This document shows positions 49,732 through 58,600 of a stretch of DNA of 64,000 bases, in pieces. Under the pieces are notes generated by a model, which saw only the letters and a program-made list of their open reading frames with translations, was not told the origin of the DNA and ran no database searches. Position 1 is the first letter of the stretch; every line of letters begins with the position of its first letter. The DNA is from Bryobacterales bacterium (GTDB lineage: Bacteria; Acidobacteriota; Terriglobia; Bryobacterales; Bryobacteraceae): assembly GCA_003170295.1 (NCBI GenBank), contig PNAJ01000156.1, positions 1 to 64,000 on the forward strand. The letters run 5' to 3'. A program made the translations under genes and the position numbers.

Positions 49732-51380
49732 AGACCATTCTCCTCGCTTCCTTCTTTACCGCGGTCGTGTCGGCACAGGGCCCTCTGGATCCGGCCCTTT
49801 TGATAAAGCCTTTGAGCGATTCGTGGCCCACTTATTCAGGCGACTATAGCGGGCGCCGGTATAGCGCGCTCACGCAAATCAACCAGTCGAACGTCAAGAA
49901 TCTGACGCTCGGATGGGTGAGCAGAGTAACCAGCGGATCAGGCGGCGGACGTGGCGGCACGCCGACCATCGTAGGCGGTGTCGCGACTACCGAATCTACG
50001 ATGGGCGGAGGCGGAGGAACCAACATCCGCGCGTCGATTCTCGAAGTAAACGGGATTTTGTATTTCTCGACGCCGGATAATGCCTGGGCAGTCGACGCTC
50101 GCGATGGCCATGAGTTGTGGCATTTTTTCTGGCGCACGAAAGGCGGCACGCACATCGGAAATCGCGGACTCGGCATGTGGGGAAATTGGCTGTACATGGA
50201 AACGCCCGACGATTATCTGGTGTGCCTCGATGCGAAAACGGGAAAAGAGCGGTGGCACAAAGAGATCGCCGATTTCAGTTTGCAATACTTCTCGACCATG
50301 GCTCCGATCGTGATCGGCAATCACATTCTGGTCGGCACCGGAGACGATCTGGATGAGCCGGGGCTTCTTCAATCGTTCGACCCGGAGACAGGCGATGTTC
50401 AGTGGAAGTTTTATACAGTGCCGATGAAAAAGGACGATCCGGCGCTGGCTACCTGGGGCGATTTCGATACTGCGAAACACGGCGGCGGCAACATCTGGAT
50501 CCCCGGCGCTTACGATCCTGAAACGCATCTCTACATCGTGGGGACCGGCAATCCATCGCCTGCGTATATGGACTCTCCCGGGCGCAAAGGCGACAATTTG
50601 TACACTTGTTCGATCGTCGCCATTAACGTCGATACCGGCAAAATCGCGTGGCATTATCAAACGTCGCCGCACGATACGCACGATTGGGACTCCACCGAAA
50701 CGCCGATTCTAATCGACGGAGAATTCAACGGCAAGCAGCGCAAGATGGTGCTGCACGCCAGCCGGAACGGATATTACTTCACGCTCGACCGCGTGACGGG
50801 CGAGCACCTCGTCACGAGCAAGTACTCAGAGAGCGTCAATTGGGCTAAAGGTCTCGATAAAGATGGCCGCCCGATGCGCGATCCCGAAAAAGATTCGACG
50901 GTGCCGGGCGCGCTGGTGTCGCCGAATAACGGCGGTGCGACGAACTGGCCTCCGCCCGCGTACTCTCCCGACACGGGCTTGTTCTACGTTCCCTCGAACG
51001 ATTCCTACGCGATGTATTATTTGACTGAAACCGATCCGCGCGGCGCGATGGGATTGGGCGGCAAAGATGAATTGGGCGTCGGATCGTTGGGCGCCTATCT
51101 TACCGCGATCGATTACAAAACCGGAAAGATCGCCTGGCGCCATCGCTATCCGGGCACAGGCGGCAATCTTGGAAACGGCATCCTGACCACCGCAGGCAAG
51201 CTTTTATTCGCAGGCGACCTGAGCGGGAACCTGGTGGCATACGATCCGGCGAACGGCAAAATCCTGTGGCACACGCGCCTGGGAAATATTTCGAACGCCC
51301 CGGAAACGTACATGCTCGACGGGCATCAGTACATTCTCGTCGCGGCGGGCGATACACTGTACTCATTCACGCTGTATTAA
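49728..51380 (+). CDS. PQQ-dependent dehydrogenase (alcohol dehydrogenase type)
   Basis: 550 residues, a signal peptide and an eight-bladed propeller. Tryptophan-docking repeats are seen (AVDARDGHELWHFFW, CLDAKTGKERWHKEI, AYDPANGKILWHTRL). The segment SPHDTHDWDSTETPIL holds the likely catalytic acids. The vicinal Cys pair of classical methanol dehydrogenase is not seen. It oxidises an alcohol, aldehyde or sugar in the periplasm and passes electrons to the cytochrome encoded just before it. The closest characterised subgroup cannot be told by eye. Confidence 0.9.
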   Translation: MKTILLASFFTAVVSAQGPLDPALLIKPLSDSWPTYSGDYSGRRYSALTQINQSNVKNLTLGWVSRVTSGSGGGRGGTPTIVGGVATTESTMGGGGGTNIRASILEVNGILYFSTPDNAWAVDARDGHELWHFFWRTKGGTHIGNRGLGMWGNWLYMETPDDYLVCLDAKTGKERWHKEIADFSLQYFSTMAPIVIGNHILVGTGDDLDEPGLLQSFDPETGDVQWKFYTVPMKKDDPALATWGDFDTAKHGGGNIWIPGAYDPETHLYIVGTGNPSPAYMDSPGRKGDNLYTCSIVAINVDTGKIAWHYQTSPHDTHDWDSTETPILIDGEFNGKQRKMVLHASRNGYYFTLDRVTGEHLVTSKYSESVNWAKGLDKDGRPMRDPEKDSTVPGALVSPNNGGATNWPPPAYSPDTGLFYVPSNDSYAMYYLTETDPRGAMGLGGKDELGVGSLGAYLTAIDYKTGKIAWRHRYPGTGGNLGNGILTTAGKLLFAGDLSGNLVAYDPANGKILWHTRLGNISNAPETYMLDGHQYILVAAGDTLYSFTLY

Positions 51381-51387
51381 CGCGTCC

Positions 51388-51417
51388 TTGACACGTCCGA
51401 ATGCAACGGGATAAGCT
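51388..51417 (+). promoter_or_regulatory. Candidate promoter of the cupin gene
   Basis: A perfect -35 hexamer TTGACA (51388-51393) is followed after 18 bases by TAAGCT (51412-51417), a weak -10. It lies in the gap between the PQQ dehydrogenase stop and the cupin gene start at 51467. Confidence 0.35.
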
Positions 51418-51466
51418 GTGCGTTGCGGTTTGAGTCGTTTCAACACCCACGCTGCGGCCTTTTTCC

Positions 51467-52663
51467 ATGTCGATTAAATCTCTAATTACCGATGCCCTGC
51501 TGGCGGGCGAGGGCATCGTGCGCCTCGCGCCTTGCTGGGTTCCTCGAGCGTTCCTGATGCCGGGTGGACGGCTCAAGCTCGATCCTCGCGACCTTTATGC
51601 GTTCGGCGCGCACCGCGGCGGTATCGATGAGCGATGGTTCTCATCGACCACGAAAGCCGCCAACGGTCCGCTGACCGGCGCCGACGAAGGACTCAGCTAC
51701 ATCGAGTTCAACGGCAAGAAGGCTCTGCTCAAAGAAGCGATCGAGACGGTGGGCGATCAGATTCTCGGCTCCGCGGTGATGCAGAAATACGGCGGCTGGA
51801 ACCTGCTCTGCAAGTTTTTCGACAACCTTGGACCGATCCCTCATCATCTTCATCAGAACGATGAGTTCGCCGCGCGGGTAGGCCAAAAAGGAAAACCCGA
51901 GGCGTATTATTTTCCGCCGCAGTACAACTTCAAGGACAATCATTTCCCGTATACGTTCATGGGGCTGAATCCTGGGACCACGAAAGACGACATACGGCGG
52001 TGCCTCAAAAAGTGGAACGAAGGCGACAACGAAATTCTGTATCTTTCGCGCGCATACAAACTGAAACCCGGCACCGGATGGCAAATCGACGCTGGGATTT
52101 TGCACGCCCCCGGGTCTTTGGTCACCTATGAGCCACAAGTAAATTCCGATGTATTCGCGATGTATCAATCGCTGGTGGAAGGACGCGCCGTGCCGTGGGA
52201 TCTTCTCGTCAAGGACGTTCCACCAGAACATCATCACGACCTCGACTACCTGATCGAGATGATGGATTGGCCCGCCAACACCGATCCCGAATTCGCCGAG
52301 CATCGCTTGTTCCATCCCAAGCCCGCGTGTCCGCACGCCGAAGGGTATCGCGAGAATTGGGTGGTTTACTCGACGCATTATTATTCGGCGAAGGAATTAA
52401 CGGTGCTGCCCGGCCGCTCCGTCACGATTCGCGATGCCGCGGCCTACGGCATGATCCTCACGCAGGGTTTCGGTGCCTTCGGCAAGCACGACGTGGAGAC
52501 GCCGAGCCTGATCCGTTTCGGCGAAATGACGCAGGACGAACTATTCGTCACCGCGCAGGCAGCGGCGAACGGCGTCGTTATCGCGAACAAGAGCAAAACC
52601 GAAAATCTAGTTCTGCTGAAACATTTCGGCCCCGGAAATCCCGACGCGCCGGCCTCTCGCTAG
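51467..52663 (+). CDS. Cupin-type sugar isomerase-like protein
   Basis: 398 residues, two cupin-like halves. The first holds a metal motif, IPHHLHQNDE, near residue 125, like phosphomannose isomerases; the second has a region with H and E ligands (KPGTGWQIDAGILHAPGS). It resembles class I mannose-6-phosphate isomerase-like proteins in layout but is not a close match. The sugar substrate is unknown. It lies convergently against the ABC transporter and overlaps its last gene by four bases at the stop codons. A role in metabolism of the imported sugar is likely. Confidence 0.72.
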   Translation: MSIKSLITDALLAGEGIVRLAPCWVPRAFLMPGGRLKLDPRDLYAFGAHRGGIDERWFSSTTKAANGPLTGADEGLSYIEFNGKKALLKEAIETVGDQILGSAVMQKYGGWNLLCKFFDNLGPIPHHLHQNDEFAARVGQKGKPEAYYFPPQYNFKDNHFPYTFMGLNPGTTKDDIRRCLKKWNEGDNEILYLSRAYKLKPGTGWQIDAGILHAPGSLVTYEPQVNSDVFAMYQSLVEGRAVPWDLLVKDVPPEHHHDLDYLIEMMDWPANTDPEFAEHRLFHPKPACPHAEGYRENWVVYSTHYYSAKELTVLPGRSVTIRDAAAYGMILTQGFGAFGKHDVETPSLIRFGEMTQDELFVTAQAAANGVVIANKSKTENLVLLKHFGPGNPDAPASR

Positions 52664-54678
52664 AAATCGAGCTTGTCGATATTCCTCTTGTCGATCAGCA
52701 AGGGAGCGCCCAGAATGATTTGGCTTCCGTTTATTTCCAAACTGCCCAGCCGGCCTGCCTGAATCGACGTCGCGCCAGCAGGGATTTTATTTTGGCTCAG
52801 CATCGCACCGGCATAAACGGTAAGGTACCCGAGGTTTTTCGTATTCCACAAGAAGATCGTCTGCACGACGCCATCGTGAATATACGGCTTACAGATCCCC
52901 GGCAGCGACAGGCCGATCACGTCGACATCCTTGCGCCCCGATTGCCGCATCGCCTCGCCCGCGCCCGGAACCGCAGGGGCGGAAATCGCCATGATCAGCT
53001 TCACTGTCGGATGCACTTTGAGAATCGTTTGCGTCTCTGAAAACGCTTTATCGCGATCGTCGTCGCTCGGCCGAATCGTGACCATGTTGAGGCCGGGATA
53101 TTTCTCCTGGGCCCTTTTCTTGATAAACGCAATCCACTGGTTTTGATTCGCCGCGCTCAGCGCTCCGGTAATGATCGCGAAATCGCCCTTGCCGCCGAGT
53201 AACCGCGCCGCCTCGTCCGTCAGCGCATTGCCAATCCCTTCGGGCGTCGCCTGATTCAGAAAATACTCGCGCGCATCGGGCTCCGCGTCGGCATCCCATG
53301 TGAGCACGTGAATCCCGCGCTGTCGCGCCTTGCGGAGCACCGTCGAAATGCCCGCCTGGTTTTCGACGGCCACCGCGATCGCATCGACGCCGCGCGTAAT
53401 CCAGCTCTCGACGATTTCGTTTTGCTTCGCCGCGTCGAGACCCGTCGGCCCGTCCCAGATCAGCTCGACCCCGAGTTCGCGCGCCGCTTCCTCCGCTCCG
53501 GTGCGGCAGCTCACGAAGTACGGATCGCCCTTCGCTTTCGGCATGACAGCGATCACCGCGGTATGTCCGCCGCTCGCGCTAGACGGCATCGTCTTCAAGG
53601 ACCGCACTAACCAAACGTTCGCGCCAGCGGTAATCAGCGCGCCCGCCAGAATAGCTCCACAAAGAATCGCGACCTGGCTGTTTTTCATCTCAATCGCCTC
53701 TTCCTGAATTAACGTTCTTCCACGCGCTCGCATCCGATCTATCGCAATCGTCAGCACTAACACGGTCCCCGTAAGGATTCCAGTCAGCTCCGAAGGCAGC
53801 GCCGCGAGATGCAGACCGTTCTGCAAAATTGAAATCGAAAACAACCCGAGCACTGTCCCGAGGATCGTTCCCCGCCCTCCCGCGACCGATGCCCCGCCCA
53901 AGACCACCGCGGTGATCGCATCCAGTTCATACCCCGTGCCCGCGTCGGATTTCGCTTGCCCCAAGTGCGCGACATAAATAATCGCCGCAACGCTCGCCGC
54001 GAAGCCCGAGAGAAAATATACCAACCCAATCCGCCGCCCAACGGCAATCCCCGCCCAGCGAGCCCCATTCCCCGCAAGTCCAATCGCATACAAACCTCGT
54101 CCAATCACTGACCGGTGCAGCAGCAGCCCATAACCGATCATCGCGATCAGCAACACCGGGAGCTGCGCCGGAACTCCCAGCAGATAACCTTGTCCGAGAA
54201 ATAAAAACGATTTCGGAAATCCCGAGTAATTCACCGCGCCATGCGTAATTCCTTCCGCGATCCCCCGAAATGCGGAAAACGATCCCAGCGTCACGATCAG
54301 TGCCGGGATTTTAAACTCGGCAATCAGCATGCCGTTGAGGGCTCCGCCCGCGCACCCGATCAGCAGAGTCGCGAACGCCGCCGCCGCGACCGGCCAGTGC
54401 CAATCCATCACCAAAGCCCCGAAAACCACGGCTGAGAGCCCCATCATCGATCCCACCGAGAGGTCGATGCCCCCCGTGATGATTACGGGTGTCAATGCCA
54501 GCGCGAGCAATCCCAGTTCAACGCTCAACCGGATGACTTCGACAAAATTCGCGGTCGTGAAAAAGTTCTGCGCTACCGACGAGAAAATTCCGATCTCTGC
54601 GATCAGAGCGAGAAGAACCATCCACTCGCCATTCGGAAACCAGCGCTCTCGCCAGTTCTTATGCAGTGCGTTCGGCAA
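52660..54678 (-). CDS. Sugar ABC transporter permease fused to substrate-binding protein
   Basis: 672 residues in one frame. Residues 1-330 are a CUT2-type permease (RbsC/RhaQ-like; VIITGGIDLSVGSMMGLSAV and TAVVLGGASVAGGRGTILG). Residues 331-672 are a periplasmic binding protein of the ribose/rhamnose type (MKNSQVAILCGAILAGALI, then VIAVMPKAKGDPYFVSC). The segment at 335-357 is a membrane helix that can serve as a signal anchor. The in-frame ATG at 53688 has AGGAAGAGG eight bases upstream, so the binding protein may also be made separately. The order of ATPase, permease, permease and binding protein matches the rhamnose (RhaTPQS) transporters; the substrate is inferred. Confidence 0.9.
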   Translation of the reverse strand: MPNALHKNWRERWFPNGEWMVLLALIAEIGIFSSVAQNFFTTANFVEVIRLSVELGLLALALTPVIITGGIDLSVGSMMGLSAVVFGALVMDWHWPVAAAAFATLLIGCAGGALNGMLIAEFKIPALIVTLGSFSAFRGIAEGITHGAVNYSGFPKSFLFLGQGYLLGVPAQLPVLLIAMIGYGLLLHRSVIGRGLYAIGLAGNGARWAGIAVGRRIGLVYFLSGFAASVAAIIYVAHLGQAKSDAGTGYELDAITAVVLGGASVAGGRGTILGTVLGLFSISILQNGLHLAALPSELTGILTGTVLVLTIAIDRMRARGRTLIQEEAIEMKNSQVAILCGAILAGALITAGANVWLVRSLKTMPSSASGGHTAVIAVMPKAKGDPYFVSCRTGAEEAARELGVELIWDGPTGLDAAKQNEIVESWITRGVDAIAVAVENQAGISTVLRKARQRGIHVLTWDADAEPDAREYFLNQATPEGIGNALTDEAARLLGGKGDFAIITGALSAANQNQWIAFIKKRAQEKYPGLNMVTIRPSDDDRDKAFSETQTILKVHPTVKLIMAISAPAVPGAGEAMRQSGRKDVDVIGLSLPGICKPYIHDGVVQTIFLWNTKNLGYLTVYAGAMLSQNKIPAGATSIQAGRLGSLEINGSQIILGAPLLIDKRNIDKLDF

Positions 54679-55618
54679 AGTCGCCTGCAGACCTTTCTAA
54701 ACGAGAGCGCACCGCATCGAATCCAACCGCGCACAAAATGATCAGTCCTTGAATCGCGCGCTCCCAATACGCGCTGAAGCCCAGATACGTCAAAGCAGGA
54801 CTGATGATCCCAAGCAAAATCACGCCCAGCAGCGTTCCCTGAATACTTCCCCGCCCTCCTGTAATCGCGGTGCCGCCGACCACGACCGCCGTGATCACTT
54901 TCATTTCCATCCCGATCCCCGCGTTGCTCGGAATTTGATTAAACCGGATGGAGTTCAGCAACGCCGCGCACCCCGTCAACGCGCCCGTGATCGCAAAAAC
55001 GGAAAACGTCACCAACGCCGAATCGATTCCTACGAGGCGCGCCGCGTTTTCATTGGAGCCGGTCGCGTACACCGATCGCCCCGCGGGCAAGTTCCGCAAT
55101 CCCCATCCAATACTGATGACCAGCGCGGCCGCGACCAAAAAAGTGATCCCATTGCTCGCCGCTTGCGACGTCCCGAGCCACTGGAAATTGGCCGGCAGAT
55201 CCTGCACCCAGGCGCCTTGCGTGATCCAGCGAAGCGCGTCCCGAAACGCCACCATCGCCGCCAGAGTCACCACAATCGACGGAATTCTGACGTATGCCAC
55301 TAGCGCGCCGTTAATTGCTCCCAGCATCGCCCCGATCACGCACGCAGCCATACCCGCGCCCACCGCCGGAAGCCCGAGCTTCGCGAATTCTCCCGCCGCC
55401 ACGCTGCAAATTGCAAACGTCGTGCCTACCGAAATATCGATATGCCCGGTAACGATCACCAGCGTCATGCCCAGCGCAACGATCAACACCGGCATATTCG
55501 CCAATACCAGATCGCTCAGATTCTCGCGCGTGAAAAATCCCGGTGCAAGAAATGCCAGCACGATCAACAACGCCACAATCGCGAACGCAACGGATAACTC
55601 GCTTCGAAATCGTTTCAC
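54659..55618 (-). CDS. Sugar ABC transporter permease (CUT2 type)
   Basis: 319 residues, about eight membrane helices. The signature VIVTGHIDISVGTTFAICSV and the cytoplasmic loop TAVVVGGTAITGGRGSIQGT are typical of RbsC/RhaP permeases. It starts four bases inside the ATPase gene and its end overlaps the next permease by 20 bases, so the three genes are tightly coupled. Two different permeases make a heterodimer, as in the rhamnose or AI-2 transporters, in contrast to ribose. Confidence 0.93.
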   Translation of the reverse strand: MKRFRSELSVAFAIVALLIVLAFLAPGFFTRENLSDLVLANMPVLIVALGMTLVIVTGHIDISVGTTFAICSVAAGEFAKLGLPAVGAGMAACVIGAMLGAINGALVAYVRIPSIVVTLAAMVAFRDALRWITQGAWVQDLPANFQWLGTSQAASNGITFLVAAALVISIGWGLRNLPAGRSVYATGSNENAARLVGIDSALVTFSVFAITGALTGCAALLNSIRFNQIPSNAGIGMEMKVITAVVVGGTAITGGRGSIQGTLLGVILLGIISPALTYLGFSAYWERAIQGLIILCAVGFDAVRSRLERSAGDFAERTA

Positions 55619-57120
55619 GCCGCATGCCCCAACGCCAAAGATAAGATGCTCTGCTGCGTGGCGTCTTTGCGATCGAGCGTTCCACGAATCCCGCCCGCAT
55701 GCATTACGGCGATGCGATCGCTCATGCCGAGTAACTCCGGCAGCTCCGATGAAATCATCACAATTGCAAGCCCTTGCTCCGCCAGATCTGCCATCAGGGA
55801 ATGAATTTCCGATTTCGATCCCACATCGACTCCCTGAGTCGGCTCATCGAGAATCAGAACCGTAGGATCAATTGCGAGCCATCTCGCCAGCGCCACTTTC
55901 TGCTGATTCCCTCCCGACAGCGCGCCAACTTCCATGTCGACGGAGGGTGTTTTTATTCGCAATTGCTCGACGAATTTGTCCGCGAGTCGCCGTTCCATGT
56001 CTCGATCGATCAGTCCGTGACGCGCGACCCTCCGCAAATTCGCGAGACTAGTATTCGCTGCAATCGACATTTCGAGAACAGCCCCATGCCGTGGCCGATC
56101 CTCCGGAACATAGCCGATGCCGCGCCGAATCGCATCCGTGGGAGATGTAATCGCGACCCTCTCACCCCGCAGCAGGATCTCGCCTGAATCGGCCGGCGTC
56201 AGACCGAAGATGGTCTCCGCCAACTCGGTGCGCCCCGACCCGACCAGCCCCGCAATCCCGAGAATCTCGCCTTTTCGCACGTTCAATGACACATGATGCA
56301 TACCCGCAGCTCGGCTCGAAACGTCGCGCAGTTCCAGCACGATTTCACCCATCGCAATCTCCCGTTTGGGAAAGATCGATCCCAATTCCCTACCCACCAT
56401 CATGCGAATCAGTTCCGAGCGATCCACTTCGTCCATGCGCTTCGTCGCGATGCTCTCGCCATCGCGCAGCACCGTGACACGATCCGCCACCGCCGCAATC
56501 TCTTCCAGGCGATGCGAGATGTAAATCACGCCCACGCCCTCCGAACGCAATCGCGCGATCACTTGGAACAAGCTCTCGACCTCGCGTTCGGTGAGCGACG
56601 CCGTCGGCTCGTCCATGATCACGATCCTAGCGTCGGCGCCAATCGCCTTCGCGATTTCGACGAGCTGCTGTTCCGGCATGCTGAGAGTGGATACCAGGCG
56701 CTCCGGCCCAATCGATGTGCCCGACGCTCCCGCCCGCTCCAGAAGTTGAGAAGCCCTCCGGCTGCGAGCCTTCCAGTCCAAGGTCCGCCATGCACCGCCC
56801 GTTTCCAGCGCCAACGCAATATTCTCCGCCACCGTAAGATCCGGAAACAGAGACGGCTGCTGATAAATCGCCGCGATCCCGAGCGCCTTTGAAAGGCGCG
56901 GGTCCATTTGAAGCACATGCTCGCCGCGCACGCTGATCGATCCCGCATCGGGTTTCACCGCGCCGGTAATAATCTTGATCAGTGTCGATTTTCCCGCTCC
57001 GTTCTCGCCGATCAGCGCATGAACTTCGCCCGGACGCAACTCGAACGACACCGACCGCAGCGCCTTCACTCCCGCAAAGGCCTTCGAAATCGAGATTGCT
57101 TCCAGCACCAGATCGGACAC
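55615..57120 (-). CDS. Sugar ABC transporter ATP-binding protein (two cassettes)
   Basis: 501 residues with two nucleotide-binding domains. The first has Walker A IGENGAGKSTLIKI and IVIMDEPTASLTEREVESLF; the second has GSGRTELAETIFGL, which is degenerate Walker A, and SGGNQQKVALARWLA as signature. This is the RbsA/RhaT/MglA type that powers CUT2 importers. The GTG start at 57120 lies only 23 bases from the divergent isomerase start. It is the first gene of the transporter operon. Confidence 0.95.
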   Translation of the reverse strand: MSDLVLEAISISKAFAGVKALRSVSFELRPGEVHALIGENGAGKSTLIKIITGAVKPDAGSISVRGEHVLQMDPRLSKALGIAAIYQQPSLFPDLTVAENIALALETGGAWRTLDWKARSRRASQLLERAGASGTSIGPERLVSTLSMPEQQLVEIAKAIGADARIVIMDEPTASLTEREVESLFQVIARLRSEGVGVIYISHRLEEIAAVADRVTVLRDGESIATKRMDEVDRSELIRMMVGRELGSIFPKREIAMGEIVLELRDVSSRAAGMHHVSLNVRKGEILGIAGLVGSGRTELAETIFGLTPADSGEILLRGERVAITSPTDAIRRGIGYVPEDRPRHGAVLEMSIAANTSLANLRRVARHGLIDRDMERRLADKFVEQLRIKTPSVDMEVGALSGGNQQKVALARWLAIDPTVLILDEPTQGVDVGSKSEIHSLMADLAEQGLAIVMISSELPELLGMSDRIAVMHAGGIRGTLDRKDATQQSILSLALGHAA

Positions 57121-57143
57121 GCGTAATCGTTATCATACGAAAG

Positions 57144-57962
57144 ATGGGGATAAAGCAATCGCTGACTTATTGGTGCCTGAACGGGACATCCTGGAAATGG
57201 GACATCGACCGTATTTGCGAAACGGCCAAATCTCTCGGGTGCCAGAGCGTGGAACTTGCTCCGCTCGAATTGTGGCCGAAAATCCGCGCCTACGGCTTGA
57301 GCAATGCGATCGCAATGAACGGCATGCCGGATCCCGTTTTTGCGAAGGGCCTCAACAATCCGCGCTATTCCGACGAGGTCATCGCGCGAACGAAGGCGGC
57401 GATCGATCAGTGCGCCGATGGCGGCGTCCCCAACGTGCTCGCGTTCACCGGATATAAATGGCGCGAAGCGGACGATCCGGAAAGCGAGGAAATTCCGCTC
57501 GCGGAGGGTGCCGCGAATACCGTGAAGGGGCTGCGCGAACTCGCGCGTCACGCCAAGCCGCGCGGCGTCACCGTCTGCCTCGAACAACTCAACACCCGCG
57601 ACGATTCGCATCCCATGAAAGGCCATCCCGGATACCAGGGCGACGATATCGACTACTGCGCGCAAATCGTAATCGAGGTCGGCTCGCCCAACGCGAAGCT
57701 GCTCTTCGATATTTATCACGTTGCAATCATGAACGGCGACATCATCCGCCGCCTGAGCCAATATCGCGACTGGATCGGCCACGTCCACACCGCAGGCGTC
57801 CCAGGCCGCGGCGAGCTCGACGATACTCAGGAAATCTGCTACCCCGCCATCATGCGCACGCTGGTCGAAATCGGATACGAAGGCTACGTCGGCCAGGAAT
57901 TCATTCCGACAAGAGATCCGCTCGAAGGGCTGGCCCAAGCCGTCGCGCTGTGTGATGTTTAA
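57144..57962 (+). CDS. TIM-barrel isomerase (hydroxypyruvate isomerase-like)
   Basis: 272 residues from the ATG at 57144. The xylose-isomerase-like TIM barrel shows the metal-binding residues in VCLEQLNTRDD, LLFDIYHVAIMNGD and HVHTAGVPGRGELDD, and the closing VGQEFIP. The pattern is that of hydroxypyruvate isomerase and related sugar ketol isomerases. TATCAT lies seven bases before the ATG. It is transcribed away from the ABC transporter and shares its 23-base gap, so both are presumably controlled together. Its end overlaps the next (frameshifted) gene by eight bases. Confidence 0.9.
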   Translation: MGIKQSLTYWCLNGTSWKWDIDRICETAKSLGCQSVELAPLELWPKIRAYGLSNAIAMNGMPDPVFAKGLNNPRYSDEVIARTKAAIDQCADGGVPNVLAFTGYKWREADDPESEEIPLAEGAANTVKGLRELARHAKPRGVTVCLEQLNTRDDSHPMKGHPGYQGDDIDYCAQIVIEVGSPNAKLLFDIYHVAIMNGDIIRRLSQYRDWIGHVHTAGVPGRGELDDTQEICYPAIMRTLVEIGYEGYVGQEFIPTRDPLEGLAQAVALCDV

Positions 57963-58327
57963 GGTTGCCGAGATCAGGTTCGGTTTGGAGCGACAAAGAG
58001 AGCGCTACGCTAGGTCGAGGTCCTCTGGCATGGAATTCACCTGCGTGTTGCCCGATCAAGAAGGAACTATCATTCGGTTCTATCGAAATAGTTTCTTGGG
58101 CTCGGTTTCCATCAAGGCAAACGGACAAGTGGTCTATAAACTAAGCGCGCTCAATCCAAGCGCCCACTTCTCGATCGCGCTCACCAGAGTATGAGTTCTC
58201 CCTTCCCGGCCCTACGCCACGGCACATTTGTATTACGAAAGTGAGGCCCCTTGTCCTTGCTGGCGTCCGCGCTAACCGCTACGACGTAGCGTTTAACGGG
58301 CAGAATATCGGAAGCTACACCGGTTAA
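57955..58327 (+). pseudogene. Frameshifted small beta-rich protein gene
   Basis: From the ATG at 57955 the first frame reads FKVAEIRFGLERQRERYARS and stops at the TGA at 58192. In the +1 frame it continues from 58190 as YEFSLPGPTPRHICITKVRP, then LVLAGVRANRYDVAFNGQNI, and ends at TAA 58325-58327. The two parts look like one ~125-residue protein, split by a one-base gain or two-base loss near 58186-58192. The joined protein has alternating strands and no signal. It could be a real decay, a sequencing error or a programmed shift. Family not recognised. Confidence 0.6.
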
Positions 58328-58363
58328 ATATCAGCCGCGCTAAAGGGGAAAATGGGATTCACC

Positions 58364-58600
58364 TCAACGCGCTCGGCCGCGCCGAGCCCCAGCGCGGCTG
58401 GCAATCTCCGCCAGGGACCGCAGAGCAGCGTTGACAGCCGCGGCGTTCGGAAACAACTCGGTGACCTCGGGATCTAGGACAACGACATTCGATCTTGCTT
58501 GGAGCCGCTCGACGTACTTCCCGCGCGCCAACTCCTTGAAATTCGACCATTCATACTCCGGTCGAAGTTCGCCCGCATTCACTGTCTTAGCTTTTTTCAT
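58364..58600 (-). CDS. BrnA-like antitoxin-type protein
   Basis: 78 residues, with MKKAKTVNAGELRPEYEW at the N-terminus and the segment VVVLDPEVTELFPNAAAVNA in the middle. The pattern, a short N-terminal tail and then a helix-rich region with LDPEVxExFP, is that of BrnA/antitoxin-like proteins. Its ATG directly follows the stop of the HicB-like gene (TAGATG). No toxin gene is adjacent. Confidence 0.65.
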   Translation of the reverse strand: MKKAKTVNAGELRPEYEWSNFKELARGKYVERLQARSNVVVLDPEVTELFPNAAAVNAALRSLAEIASRAGARRGRAR

